Source of the DNA: Paraglomus occultum | Taxonomy: Eukaryota > Glomeromycota > Glomeromycetes > Paraglomerales > Paraglomeraceae | NCBI GenBank assembly: GCA_910592205.1 | Contig: CAJVPJ010000406.1 | Coordinates: 1 to 25,999, forward strand | DNA: 25,999 nt | Direction: 5' to 3' | Part shown: positions 9,546 to 20,490 of the stretch, one piece after another | How the letters are laid out: each line of letters begins with the position of its first letter | Numbering within the stretch: the stretch's first letter is position 1 | Program-made: the position numbers and the translations under genes | Notes under the pieces: generated by a model | The model's input: the letters and a program-made list of their open reading frames with translations, nothing else | Databases searched by the model: none | What the model was told of the DNA's origin: nothing

Positions 9546-10310
9546 GATTAGACGAAGAAAATTTTTTCTTCTTTGTTATGGATGAACAGACAGTTGATAT
9601 GCTCTCACAAAGTATGTAATTGATAAAAAAAATAAAGCAAGGCCTATTACTTTTGACAATGTGTGAGATTGTTTGTTAATAAAAGATAATAATGCGAAGT
9701 TATTTTTCAGAAAAAGTGACTATGAAAACGTTAAATAGTTTAAGCATCAAATTTTCAAAAACAAGCACCAGTCTAGCATTATTTTAGCTTAAAAACTTTT
9801 ACTGCTTTTCCTTGCGTGTTAATACGAAATAAACCTCAAATTTGCTATAGTGTATGTCACATGATATATTATTAAATACACTATATGGTGAGATTTCTTT
9901 TTTGTGTGTCGAGTAGTTTAAAAGTGCTTGACGATTCGCGCAACAGCCTTGCTGGTTCTTTAGAGAAGTAAACATCTGAGGCAGCAATGATAGAAACCTT
10001 TGTCATTGTCATTCATGACATAAAACAATGCTGCAGCCTTTACCGTTCTGAAAAAATTTTATAGACCGCCGACTAAAGTACACTTTTCAAAGGGTAATAA
10101 AAATCGTAACAAATGTCACGTTTTTTCCTCGCTAAATATTGCCAATCCTAATAAGTCCGACAAAATATTGGTGAGCGAAAACAGGTTATGCAATGTCTCT
10201 ACATTCGTCGCTATAAAGCAATCATAATGTGTAACATGCACGCTGATACTTCATCGAACAACTGCTTTAAGACGATAAAATCACTTGTTTTACTAAATTT
10301 CGACGAGTGA
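9546..10310. other. Gene-free AT-rich stretch
   Basis: No exon, RNA or repeat boundary recognised. The minus open frame 9799-9987 has no recognisable domain or favourable composition. Confidence 0.45.
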
Positions 10311-10422
10311 TCCGTTCTGGGATTTGACCCATTCTGAGAACGAGTCAGCTATCACATAAATTGTGGTGCAAGAGATTATTCTAATGTGACGATCCCGAAA
10401 CGGGTCAAATCTTAGAATGGGT
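10311..10422. repeat. Short foldback repeat
   Basis: GATTTGACCC at 10321-10330 is matched by its complement GGGTCAAATC at 10402-10411. Flanking bases extend the pairing imperfectly to about 32 bases per arm. Most arm mismatches are transitions (G/A or C/T). It resembles a decayed MITE ending 18 bases before the element at 10440. Confidence 0.5.
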
Positions 10423-10439
10423 TATTAAAATAATACATA

Positions 10440-10780
10440 CAGTCGCACTTGTCTATTTGCATAACGTATACCCCAGTCGTGAACGTGCATATGCATCCAA
10501 AGGTGGACCCTTGCTCTAGTAGATCCGACCAACGTATATTTGCATATGCATACTACAAAAGGAGAGATCAACCAGATTAATCTAAATTATATTATTATCT
10601 GGCGTAAAAAATTACCAAATACACCACTTTATTAATTGCTGATTGCTTGATGTAGTGTAGTGTTCTTCATCATAAAATGATTGCGATAACTTATTGTATG
10701 AGAGGACGTCAAATCATATGATAACGTATATTTGCATATTCTACCGGTCCCGACAGTATGCAAATAGACAGGTGCGACTG
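10440..10780. mobile_element. MITE, 341 bases, 24-base terminal inverted repeats, TA target duplication
   Basis: The left end (10440-10463) begins CAGTCGCAC and ends TTTGCATA. The right end (10757-10780) is its complement with one mismatch in 24. TA flanks both ends (10438-10439 and 10781-10782). CGTATATTTGCATAT recurs inside at 10533-10547 and 10725-10739. There is no transposase frame. The TA duplication and CAGT terminus point to mobilisation by a Tc1/mariner or pogo-type transposase elsewhere in the genome. Confidence 0.9.
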
Positions 10781-10782
10781 TA

Positions 10783-11518
10783 CCTTAGGGCCGAAAAAGT
10801 TACATCATTCTGAAGCTAGTTGACTGTACTTTACAGCGTAGTGATATGTAAGTTACGCATATAATCGTAAGTGTAACCTATTACGGTCACTTAAAATGGT
10901 TTATTATTTTTTCGAATATTATAATTGTTTAGCTTAAAATTTCTTGTTACTTAGTGAATACGAGCAATACAGATTTTCGAAAAATATAAATTTCATACTT
11001 TTTTGACCAGTGAGGTCTTAGTAACAAAAAGACACCGCTTTAGATATTATTTATGAGATCGATGATTTTTTAATTATAGTAAACAAAAAATTTCGCCCAA
11101 GTGGATTATTATACTGAATTTATATATATGAATCTTCCTTCGTTATAAGCTATCTTGCAGGATAAACTGTTACAGGTGATTTTTGCCGGTTTAACCCGAG
11201 GCCGGTTTATTAACGGTTATCTAAACGGTATGACGTACATGCCCAACTAAACGAAGACCTTACGCGAGTGTCCCATCTTGGACAACTATATCAGTTTATT
11301 ATGAACTATCATTAACACTATTCCAATTTTATAGACATTCACGACCGGAATAGTTTTCCGCGCTCGTAATATAATTACGTGCAATTGCGCATTACATAAA
11401 AACCAAAATTACCTTAAGGAAAACAATAAGCGGTGTCAGCGTTCAAAATTATTTAGAAAAGCTAGAAAAGTTTTGAGAAGTAGACACTGGTTTAAATAAT
11501 TTTACTGATACATGCACA
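10783..11518. other. Gene-free AT-rich stretch between two MITEs
   Basis: No coding exon or RNA gene is visible. GCCGGTTTA occurs twice close together near 11185 and 11202, the only internal repeat noticed. Confidence 0.45.
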
Positions 11519-11520
11519 TA

Positions 11521-11857
11521 CAGTACCCTGCCATAAATGAGTGATCACCATGAAATTTAGTTGATCAAGCGTTAGAAGTTGTTCATATAAAAAGTAAATC
11601 ATTTACTAAGACAGTCGGCCATCATGTACTAAGTAAACTTGTTTGCAATATTAACCTTCATAAGTCTTGCAACTTTTATAAGCGTTGCATAAATTCTGAG
11701 TGAGATATTCTTGCTTACGTTGAGGACGAAAATTTTAAAAAAATTATCGTAAGTTTGTTATAACGCGACTTAGAAAAGTTTGTTACTAACTATTTTTTTA
11801 TATCCTTAAGTATACAAAATTTCCTTATGGTGATCACTCATTTATGGCAGGGTACTG
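11521..11857. mobile_element. MITE, 337 bases, perfect 31-base terminal inverted repeats, TA target duplication
   Basis: The first 31 bases (11521-11551, beginning CAGTACCCTGCC and ending GATCACCAT) are the exact complement of the last 31 (11827-11857). Pairing continues imperfectly inward (GAAATTT on both arms with a two-base shift). TA lies directly outside both ends (11519-11520 and 11858-11859). No open frame of note is inside. Perfect ends imply recent insertion or recent gene conversion. Nearly the same size as the element at 10440 and the same CAGT start, but a different repeat sequence, so a separate family. Confidence 0.94.
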
Positions 11858-11859
11858 TA

Positions 11860-12696
11860 CATTTTAGACTACGAATCATTTTTTCAAGGGCTAATTTGAA
11901 GCCTATTTAGGAAAGTTGATGAGTTTTTTTGTTTATGCCTGAAGAGAATATCATGTATGACAGCACTGAGATTTGTTGGTTGCCATTAGTGCTTTGAGAT
12001 GTGTTAATAAAAAATTATGTTGTAAATCTAGAAGTGATTTGCGCCAACGTCCCCAAACTGCAATTACATGTGTAATTCTATATTCAACATTTATTGGTTT
12101 TCTAGGAAGAAATCTAATAAACCGGTTTTTCGTTAGCAAACAGTTTTGCATTATTTAATAGCGTGCGAAAAAAAAGGTGCAGAACAAATTAGCGAGTATT
12201 ATAATGCATTATTTGCTAATACATTAATATTGGTACGATTTGGGCAAAACAACAAATATGAGGTAGAGCTGCCATATGGAATCGCGAGAGCCGTTTTACC
12301 AGCATTATTTCATTTTGGGGGGTAGCTGTGTCCCGTTATAGTGTAAAAAAGTCAAACACTGCCAAGAAGGGTTTATATCATTGCACTTTTATAACGAGTG
12401 TAAAATTTCTACCGTTTTCGGTAAGATTAAAAGTCGACTCTGCGGCCGGTGACTTTGATATTAACGCCGTAAACTTCCATTATGATTTGAATATTATATA
12501 TCGTATTAGAGGCTAAAGTGAATTATTATAAAATTCTTATTGTATCTTACATAATAAATTATAGGATAATTTTACTACTGCCTTACCGTATAATATCAAC
12601 TCCTTATTTCACCGGTTGTCGTTCAAATATTTCAGAACACTAAACAAAAAAAGCGGCCTTCCAATTACTCTTCACGTTCATGTTTCCAACCTCTCC
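11860..12696. other. Gene-free stretch downstream of the aminodeoxychorismate synthase gene
   Basis: Short open frames on both strands around 11951-12158 and on plus at 12328-12516 overlap each other and have no recognisable domain. The right edge holds the 3' untranslated region of the minus-strand gene ending at 12697. Confidence 0.45.
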
Positions 12697-15600
12697 TCAC
12701 ACATTAGAAGCATTTGTATACCTTGGAATAACCGCACGCGATTTAACAAGCACCTCATCCCATTCTTCCTTTGCATCTGATAAATGCAAAATTGCTCCTC
12801 CGGCACCGACAGAGACTTCTGTTCCGGAGTTGATTACGGCAGTCCGGATAATAACAGAAAACTTAGCCGTTCCTCGGGTAAAATGCTTATGCTGGTTAGA
12901 CTGCGCAATATAGGGAAGAGATATATAGCCGAGACAGCCAGAGTATACGCCACGAGGAGTGTAAAATTCTAATTTATCCAAAAGTTGAACGCTGCGGAGC
13001 TTGGGGGCACCGGTCATTGAGCCTAATAGTAAACAAGGAAATAAAGAGAATGTTTGAAATAAAACGTACCAGAAGATAGCAAGTACAAAAAAATATTCAT
13101 CTTCTACAATTGCTTTTACCGGGTGGGAAGCAGCATTTTACAGCAGTAACACAGTCAATTTCATCTCTCAGCTGTCCACACACTGTTGTTACTAACTGAT
13201 GTACAGTCTCATAAGATTCAACCTCCATCAATTTTGGTGTCTTTACTGTATGTGGCAAACACATCTGGGCAAGGTCATTTCGTATTAAATCAACGATCTA
13301 CATGGAGAAACAAATAGTAAGCATTGTACAAGAAAAGTAATCATTAATGAAAACCAACCATTAAGTTCTCAGCTCGTTCTTTAACACTGCTGCCAAGATC
13401 TCGTATTCTTTTCTTGTTCTCTCTTTCTGCTTCTTTCTGGCACTTGATTCCACCATCACAATTTTCCTTATCATCGCACCAACATCCCTTTGCTACTGCC
13501 ATTGTTCCTTTTATAGGCTTCATTTCAACTTCTCCTAGTCTATTGATTTCAATAAACTTCTCTGGTGATGAACTCAATACAACCAAATTGTCTGTGGTGA
13601 AATTCAGAAAGGCAGAGAAGGGAGCCGGATTGTGTGTCCGAATATATAAATATAGGTCAATGATGTTGGGCAAACGAGAAGTGAGTATGTGACGAAATTG
13701 TGTAGTCAAACAAACTTCATAGCTTTCGCCGCGCTGTATGTACGACTGAGCATTTTTGATTTGCTGCATGTAAGTTCGTGAAGGTAAGTCTGGAATAAAT
13801 GCAGCCTGTGAAGGTTCTGCAAAAGATGGAAATGAATTTGGAGTTATTGGTTCGGTTTCTTCTTTCCCAGTTTTTGCGATAGTTCCAGATGTTTCGAAAT
13901 TATTTTTCAAGCCACATATTTTTGCGTCCATACATTGAAACCATGACACGCATTCTTCCATCAACATTCCGATATTTATTCCTACTTCCTGTTCAATATC
14001 ATCTAAAATGTGTTCCTCAGCGTTCTGACGTATTAAACAACCTAGCCATATATTTCTCCTATCGTGATCAAATATTACGGCTTGGGTGGCGAATATAAAA
14101 GCAGCATCTGGTTGATGGTTCGATATTTGCTGATTGCTTGGTACCACATATCCGGGCAGTGATTCTATTTTCATCTCGTATCCGAAAAATCCAACCATGC
14201 CCAAATGGAAATCAAATGGGATTGTATCGTCAATAATCTGGTTGTTATTCATGACAATAGTACTTTTAATCCGGCTATTGAGTTTGTTCGTAATTTCTGT
14301 CATCCAATCCCAAAATGTGGTTGAACCAAGAAGCGGTTTTGACATAAGCTTTCCGTTAGAGCACGCCAGTTGGAGTTGCTTGGTTTTTGTTAAATAAGAG
14401 ACTGAGAACGAACTTGAACATGCCGGAGTAGATCCCATATATGAATATTGACATTGAGAGACATTTTCCTATTTTATGAGATGTTAGAATTGAACTTTGA
14501 TATTTACCAAATATTCATTATTCTTACCTTTGCACTGTCAAGCCACCATGTTCCAAGAGTAGATTGATCTAATGATATGATTTGCTGAAATATTAACTGA
14601 GGATCTCTCCAATAATCATCATTTAGTTTGTTGAATACTATCTGCAGGGGTGTCGTCGTATGAGACAACGGTGGCGGAATGCCAGCTATAGCCGGAAATA
14701 CCGATAAAGATAATATATGGGATGGTATTTGTGAAAATAAACTGGTTGCATGGCTCTACGTAATAAAATGTTTCGGTTAATATATATCAAGTATTCGAAT
14801 TGAGAACACCAGTCAATGAGCAGCTTGTTACCCGTTTCAAATATTCTAAACTCAATCTTTGGAAATTCATCAACAATTGATGGCCATGCTCAGTGCATAT
14901 TGACTACTATATCAAACTGATGGTCAGAAAGAATACAACTAATCAATATAAAACACTTTTAATGTTTTAGGAATAACTATGCCTCAGGATGGAATTGGAC
15001 TCCGTATATAGGCTTATGGGCATGTTTCAATGCCATAACTGTTAGTTCTTCGCTATCCAGAGTGGTTGCGATAACCATTAAATCTTTTGGTAAATCTGTT
15101 GAAACAGGAGAAGCAGTAAATTACAATGATTTACGCAGTCGAACCTGTTTAAGAATTACTATTTGAATGCAACCAACCTTCGTTATTGACCACAAGACTA
15201 TGATATCTGACTGCTGAAAATGGGTTTGGTATTCCGTTGAAGAGGCCAGTCCCATTATGGTAAATAGGGCTCAGTCTACCGTGCATAATATTCCGTGCAT
15301 GGATTATCTGCAATCCATGATACGTTAGCAAACGCCAGGAAATGTTAAAACAAACTTGATAAACTGTTGTTACCTGGGCGCCGAATACATTGCCAATGCC
15401 CTGATGGCCTAAACAAACACCAAGGATTGGAACATCATCAAGCTGGAGTATACGGGTGCAAATACCAAAATCCTATTTCAATGAAATATATCACATAAGT
15501 AATGAATTTTGACCTCATATTGATGCCTATTAATACGACACCATACCGACACATTATCCGGTCTTCCTGGCCCAGGTGAGATAATTATATTGTCAAAATG

Positions 15601-15832
15601 AGGAGCAATATTATCTACAAAATAATCCCTGAAAGTGATCTTATAAATTAACATGATGAAATACAGTAACTGCAATTTCATATCCTAGCCGCTAATCGAT
15701 TGCCCACCATTCAAACTGATCGTTGCGTATAACGACGACGTTTTTATGAACGTCTTCTTTATTCCATAGCTGAAGTAGATTGAAAGTATACGAATCATAA
15801 TTATCAATGATTAGTGTCCGAAGCAAATCCAT
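12697..15832 (-). CDS. ABZ1: Aminodeoxychorismate synthase, fused glutaminase and synthase (PABA/folate pathway)
   Basis: Ten exons: 15708-15832, 15547-15628, 15374-15472, 15178-15307, 14983-15095, 14810-14856, 14528-14753, 13359-14468, 13120-13297 and 12697-13022; about 811 aa. The enzyme makes 4-amino-4-deoxychorismate from chorismate and glutamine, the first step to p-aminobenzoate. The N-terminal glutamine amidotransferase has [27 protein letters not shown] (nucleophile Cys89) and QFHPE (His181, Glu183), a complete triad. The synthase half has [45 protein letters not shown] (about 592-596), [17 protein letters not shown] and [15 protein letters not shown], with its Lys, separates this enzyme from anthranilate synthase (PIAGT). 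The yeast and fungal enzymes are also single fused chains of this length. The ATG at 15832 directly precedes the amidotransferase start. The exon after HPE is the weak point: the donor reads GAG-GC and exon 6 boundaries are by inference. Everything else splices cleanly in phase. Confidence 0.93.
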
Positions 15833-16432
15833 ATTTTTGATTAGGCGGGCTGGCACCCAGGAAATGTATTTTATTGTGTATTATTATATACCTATTCGTT
15901 ATAAATGTCACGTGGAACCAATAAGTGCATCCTGCATTTTATTATTATAATTTCGATTAGTCAAATGTTTCAAATCTCATGTATATAACCAAAGAAAATT
16001 CCCATCAACGATATAAAACTGGAAGATCTTCCCTCGTGTTCTGCATCTTATAAACAATTATGCAACATGAAACATATGAATCAATCGCCTACGTTGCTCT
16101 GTTAAAGAAAAGAACATAACTTAAGGTTTTCGTGACGGTTATTATTTATGCAACTTTATCGAGTGGCTTAATTATTTACGTGATGACTTGCCCCATTATG
16201 AACAATAAATACATTGTGCAGAGAATCCTAAGGGATGGGGTTATAGTTAACATTAATATTAATATAGTTATTATTATTAATCTGTGATAATTCATATCTT
16301 TTCATGAGACAGATATGTTCAGCATGCAGAATGCACGTTAAATTGCTTAAAACTGAAATCCAGCGTAAGAAATTAATTTCTAAAGGTAACCTTCATCTGT
16401 GAAGTAGATGCAGGGATTCAAAACAGTTTAGC
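15833..16432. promoter_or_regulatory. Shared divergent upstream region of the aminodeoxychorismate synthase and channel genes
   Basis: The two start codons, at 15832 (minus) and 16433 (plus), face away from each other across 600 bases with no other coding sequence. The region is AT-rich, with alternating TTAATATTAATAT around 16251-16283. Both promoters and 5' leaders must lie here. No specific binding site was identified. Confidence 0.6.
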
Positions 16433-19400
16433 ATGTTTCGAACAACCAACAATCTTCGGTATAATAATAGTCCAATAGACGAAGAAAGACCGCTTCTTGG
16501 CAGAAACAACGGCTTACAACCCAATATATGCCATAACTTCCCTGAGAGCACTAATGCCGTCCAGTCAAGGCGTCATAAATATATATTCAGACAAGCACGA
16601 AGCTTGTCCTCTGCCTCACGATATTCTTCGTTGGGACGTAGAAAAAGAAGTAAACGAGACAGTCTATCCCAGACCTTGTCAATACCAATGGCTACAGCTT
16701 CAGTTAATGAAGACGCCTGGCTCAAAAGACTGAAAGCATTCGTCGATCGTCAAGCACAAAAACCCTCTCTCAGGCAACAACTCGCCTACAAGTGCGACAC
16801 GACAAGAGCGGGTCGAATATGGGAGATAATAGATGCTAGCATAACCTTGTTGTTTGTGATGTTATATGTTTGGGTATGTACAGTGTGTGTATTACGAAGC
16901 TAAGATTAATAGGAGCTATTCAAACTTCTGATTGATCTACTATAGAATACCGGTTACGTTGGTGCCAAGCCAGGCGAGAAGATGCTTCCACAGTTCTTAT
17001 TAATCTTGGATGTGGTTCTTGCTGCTACAATATTAATATTATTCATTCCGCGTGTGTGGCTGGCGCCTGATCGCATCATATATCTTCTCGGCTGTTACTC
17101 CCTCTCTACATTTGCTTCTGTTCTACCCGTTATGGTCAACCATATCATCATTCATTTCGACTCAGAAACACGGGAAACTTATATGGCCGCTGAGCCAACA
17201 GTGAGTTATAAAAAAGAAACTCAATACTCTTCGTTCATCATCTCTTATTTGCAGCTCAGGCAATTGTTTTTTTTAGGTCATTTTCTATCCGATACGTTTT
17301 TTGCGACTACATTTGGCCATTTCTATTTGCGTTGCGCCTGTAAAGAGCTCTGTTATTAAAGTATCGGTTATTGCAAGAAAGTGTTTAAAAGTTGGTAATT
17401 GTCTCTAGAATCCAACTTCTGTTCCGCCATTGAAATCTCGCGATTATTGCTTACCCATCCGATTGATTGGAGAACAGGCTCAACGATTCTAGTTACTTTG
17501 CTTATTGCCACCGCCTTGGTTCACTTTGTGACATGGACACAACATACTTCCGACGCTGCGGCGAGAAATCTTAGTTTCTATGATGCGTTCTTTTTTACCG
17601 TTGGTATGATCAGAAATCATTTAATCAAGATTTATTTAGTATTATTTAACTTTTTTTATTAAGCTACCAAATTTTTATTTCTCTGCGATTTGTAATAGTG
17701 GCCAGGTAATTTCGCAATCACGACTTGTTCAACCTCTTCATTAATATACTTGGTACTAATTTGTGGCTCTCCGCATCAGCACTGTTGGAACAGGCGCGAG
17801 TATTGTTCCCGATAGCACATTTACCAGATTTGTGATCCTATATGTTATGGTTGCGGGCGCTATATTTATTCCAACCCACTTCGCCGAGTTACTCCGGTTG
17901 ATTGCGCAGAAGTCGAAATATGAGCATTCATTCAAAGGAGAAAGGAATCAAGATCATGTAATCGTCGCGGGTACATTCGATGCCATTAATCTGTTCGAAT
18001 TTCTACGTGAGTTCTTTTGTGAAGACCATGGTTTAGCTAAGATGCAGACTCGTGTCATAATCATGAATCCAAATGAGGTTGGTAGGACAAACGAGTGGCA
18101 TGTTTTTGTATCACAATTCTTGGACTTATGAAATATCCTTCCCATAGCCATCTGAAGAGATTGCAATGCTCTTGGAAGATCCTGTATTTGTTAATAGAGT
18201 ACAATATGTAAAAGGGTGAGCTACGGAAGCTTTTTGTCTCTTGTCTAAATCGCTTTTGCTCAAACGCGAATTACACAGGTCAGCAACAACAACTCGAAGT
18301 CTCGAAAAGGTCCGAGCGAAATGTGCAAGTGGTGTATTTTTACTTTCATCCAAATTCACGGTGAGTGATGACGCTGAGGATGCTGAACAAATGATGAGAG
18401 CACTGTCTATGAAGAAATACAACCCGGAATTGAAATTATACGTGCAAATGCACCTTCCTGAGAATGTTCCTCATTTTGACTTTTTAGCAAAGGATGTCGT
18501 ATGTATAGATGAGTTCAATCTAGGATTGATGGCTCAGAGTTTAATCGTTCCGGGATTAGCTTCTATGGTGACATTGCTTACAACATCAATAACAGAGACT
18601 ACTTCTCGAACTTTGAGACGTAAGGCTGAGAAAAAAACAGATTTAGAATGGGCTATTGAATATATAGAAGGCGCTACTCAAGAAATATATGCTGTTACTT
18701 TTCCCGAATCTCTGCATGGCCTAACATTCCTAGAATGTTCAGAGATTATATACTTGTATCTTGGTACTGTACTCTTCAGTATTGGCGTTCATAAACGTCA
18801 TGGTGCTGAAGGTTGGACTATAGGGAGATCGCCACTTCAAATTTATTTAAATCCCCAAGATTACATAATTGCCGGCGGAGAAATTGGCTTTGTCGTTAGC
18901 TCCAACAGTGAGATTACCGATCGAATAATGGACTTTGGCAAACGTTTTTGCCGTAAAGACCAATTTAGTAACTATGGTTCAAATTGCATTACCGTAGATA
19001 GGCTTCCAAAGGATCTTTCGTGTAAAGATAAGAATATGGCACGGACAACCTCCAAAGTCACTCATGATAATTCTTCCGATCCAGCAGGTCTTTCAAAGCC
19101 TTTGAACAAGCGCCTAAAAATAATTACTTCACAGTCAGCAACTAATGTCAACGGAGATGCTGAACGAGTTCCGCCTTCTCCGCTTCCAGTAAATCCCCCG
19201 ACTCGTGCTGAAATTTCGCAGTTAAATATTCGCAAAGCCGCGGAGAGCCTAAATAGATCAAATTTCTCAGAGTTGGACGTCGAAAATCATATTTTAATAT
19301 GTGACTGCAGCCCTAAAGTAAGGCTAATAAGCAATATTCAATCTCGTATATTGAACGTTTTACAATTTTAACTCTGACGTTTTTAACTCTGACGTTTCGA

Positions 19401-20490
19401 CGTCTTTAGTTCCCTGGAAATCTAGAGATTTTTCTAAACATTATTCGACAGAAAAAGGAAAATATTCCTGTTGTTATTTTATCCCTAGTGGAGCCTGCTC
19501 TTAACGAGAGAAAACTGTTGGAAACATTTGGGTGTATCCATTTTGTGAAAGGCAGTCCGATGAAGCGGACAGACCTATATCGCGCAAACGTGCACTCAGC
19601 ACAAAGATGTCTTGTTTTAAGCGACTCGCAACGATACCATCCGTAAGTGCACGCGTCAGAATTTCAATTCTTTCATAACACACACTCATGATGTTCCAAC
19701 GATAATCTACTCAGATCAATTCGTGGTACTGCCGATGCTTCCACTTTGTTGGCAATGGTGAATATTGAATCCATGATGAGAGACGATTGTTTTGTTGTGG
19801 TTGAGTGTGTGGATAGAAACACTTTCAAAATGGTTGGTAATGGTGACACTGTCCGGATCGGCGAGGAATACGGTAGCATTCATTTTCGTTACGTTTTTGT
19901 ATTATTTGAGCTTTTCCGTTTCTGATAAGCAGTTCATTAATTAACAGTCCAGGCACTTATGTGTCCATCATTCGTGAGTGGGCGTGTGTATACACCGTAT
20001 TACTTGGATACGATTCTTTGTCAATGGTATGTATACCGACTTGATAAGTTAATATACATATGAGATGTATGACTAACGCGTAGGTGCTTTCAGCTTTTAC
20101 AATAGGCATATCCTAGACATTCTGAAGCAGCTTATATTCAGCAATGAATTTGAGAGAAAAGATTCAAATGTCACTGCCACAAACCGTCATACATCTAGAA
20201 TAGCCCCCAGCAAATTGGCTTTTCTCAGAATACCAGCTCGATATCAAGACTGTCTTTACGAGATCTTCTATGGACAATTAGTTCGAGAACACAAAACTAT
20301 TCCCTTAGGTCTTTACCGTTATGTTCAACAACGAGAAGGTCCATTCTGGTATGTCTTTATTAATCCTTCTAAAAGCACCATTCTTCATGAACATGATAGA
20401 GTCTATGTAATTGTGGGGAAGGAGTCAAAGTTTGATGATTGGGAACTTTTTGAGGATGATGGAATGGCTGACATGAGCCAGAAAGGATAA
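16433..20490 (+). CDS. BK/Slo-type potassium channel with RCK domains and an altered selectivity filter
   Basis: Twelve exons: 16433-16873, 16946-17200, 17277-17394, 17478-17603, 17699-17705, 17780-18077, 18148-18215, 18279-19317, 19410-19642, 19715-19872, 19948-20026 and 20094-20490. They sum to 3219 bases, 1072 aa, with every junction in phase. A Ser/Arg-rich N-terminal tail (1-128) precedes membrane helices S1 (129-147), S2 (161-186), S3 (about 190-214), S4 (235-257, YPIRFLRLHLAI), S5 (274-292), the pore loop (FYDAFFFTVVAS) and S6 (333-355). RCK1 begins near 375 (HVIVAGTFDAINLFEFLREF). A polar linker follows (about 655-765). RCK2 begins near HILICDCS and contains FPGNLEIFL, VKGSPMKRTDLYRANV and PSFVSGRVYTP. 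Layout and size fit eukaryotic large-conductance channels. Two oddities: the filter is TVGTGA (317-322) where the family has TVGYGD, and the Asp-rich calcium bowl of animal BK channels is absent before PSFVSG. An AATAAA overlaps the stop codon (20489-20494). Confidence 0.9.

Noticed and set aside
13414-14397. Plus-strand open frames opposite the aminodeoxychorismate synthase exon
   Set aside because: The minus strand encodes a conserved enzyme with all expected motifs; these are complement shadows.
12697-15832. Anthranilate synthase (TrpE/TrpG) instead of aminodeoxychorismate synthase
   Set aside because: The motif is PIKGT with Lys, and amidotransferase and synthase are fused in the order typical of fungal PABA synthase.
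16433-20490. The channel as a pseudogene
   Set aside because: Twelve exons give a continuous frame of 1073 codons with canonical splice sites; only the filter is unusual.
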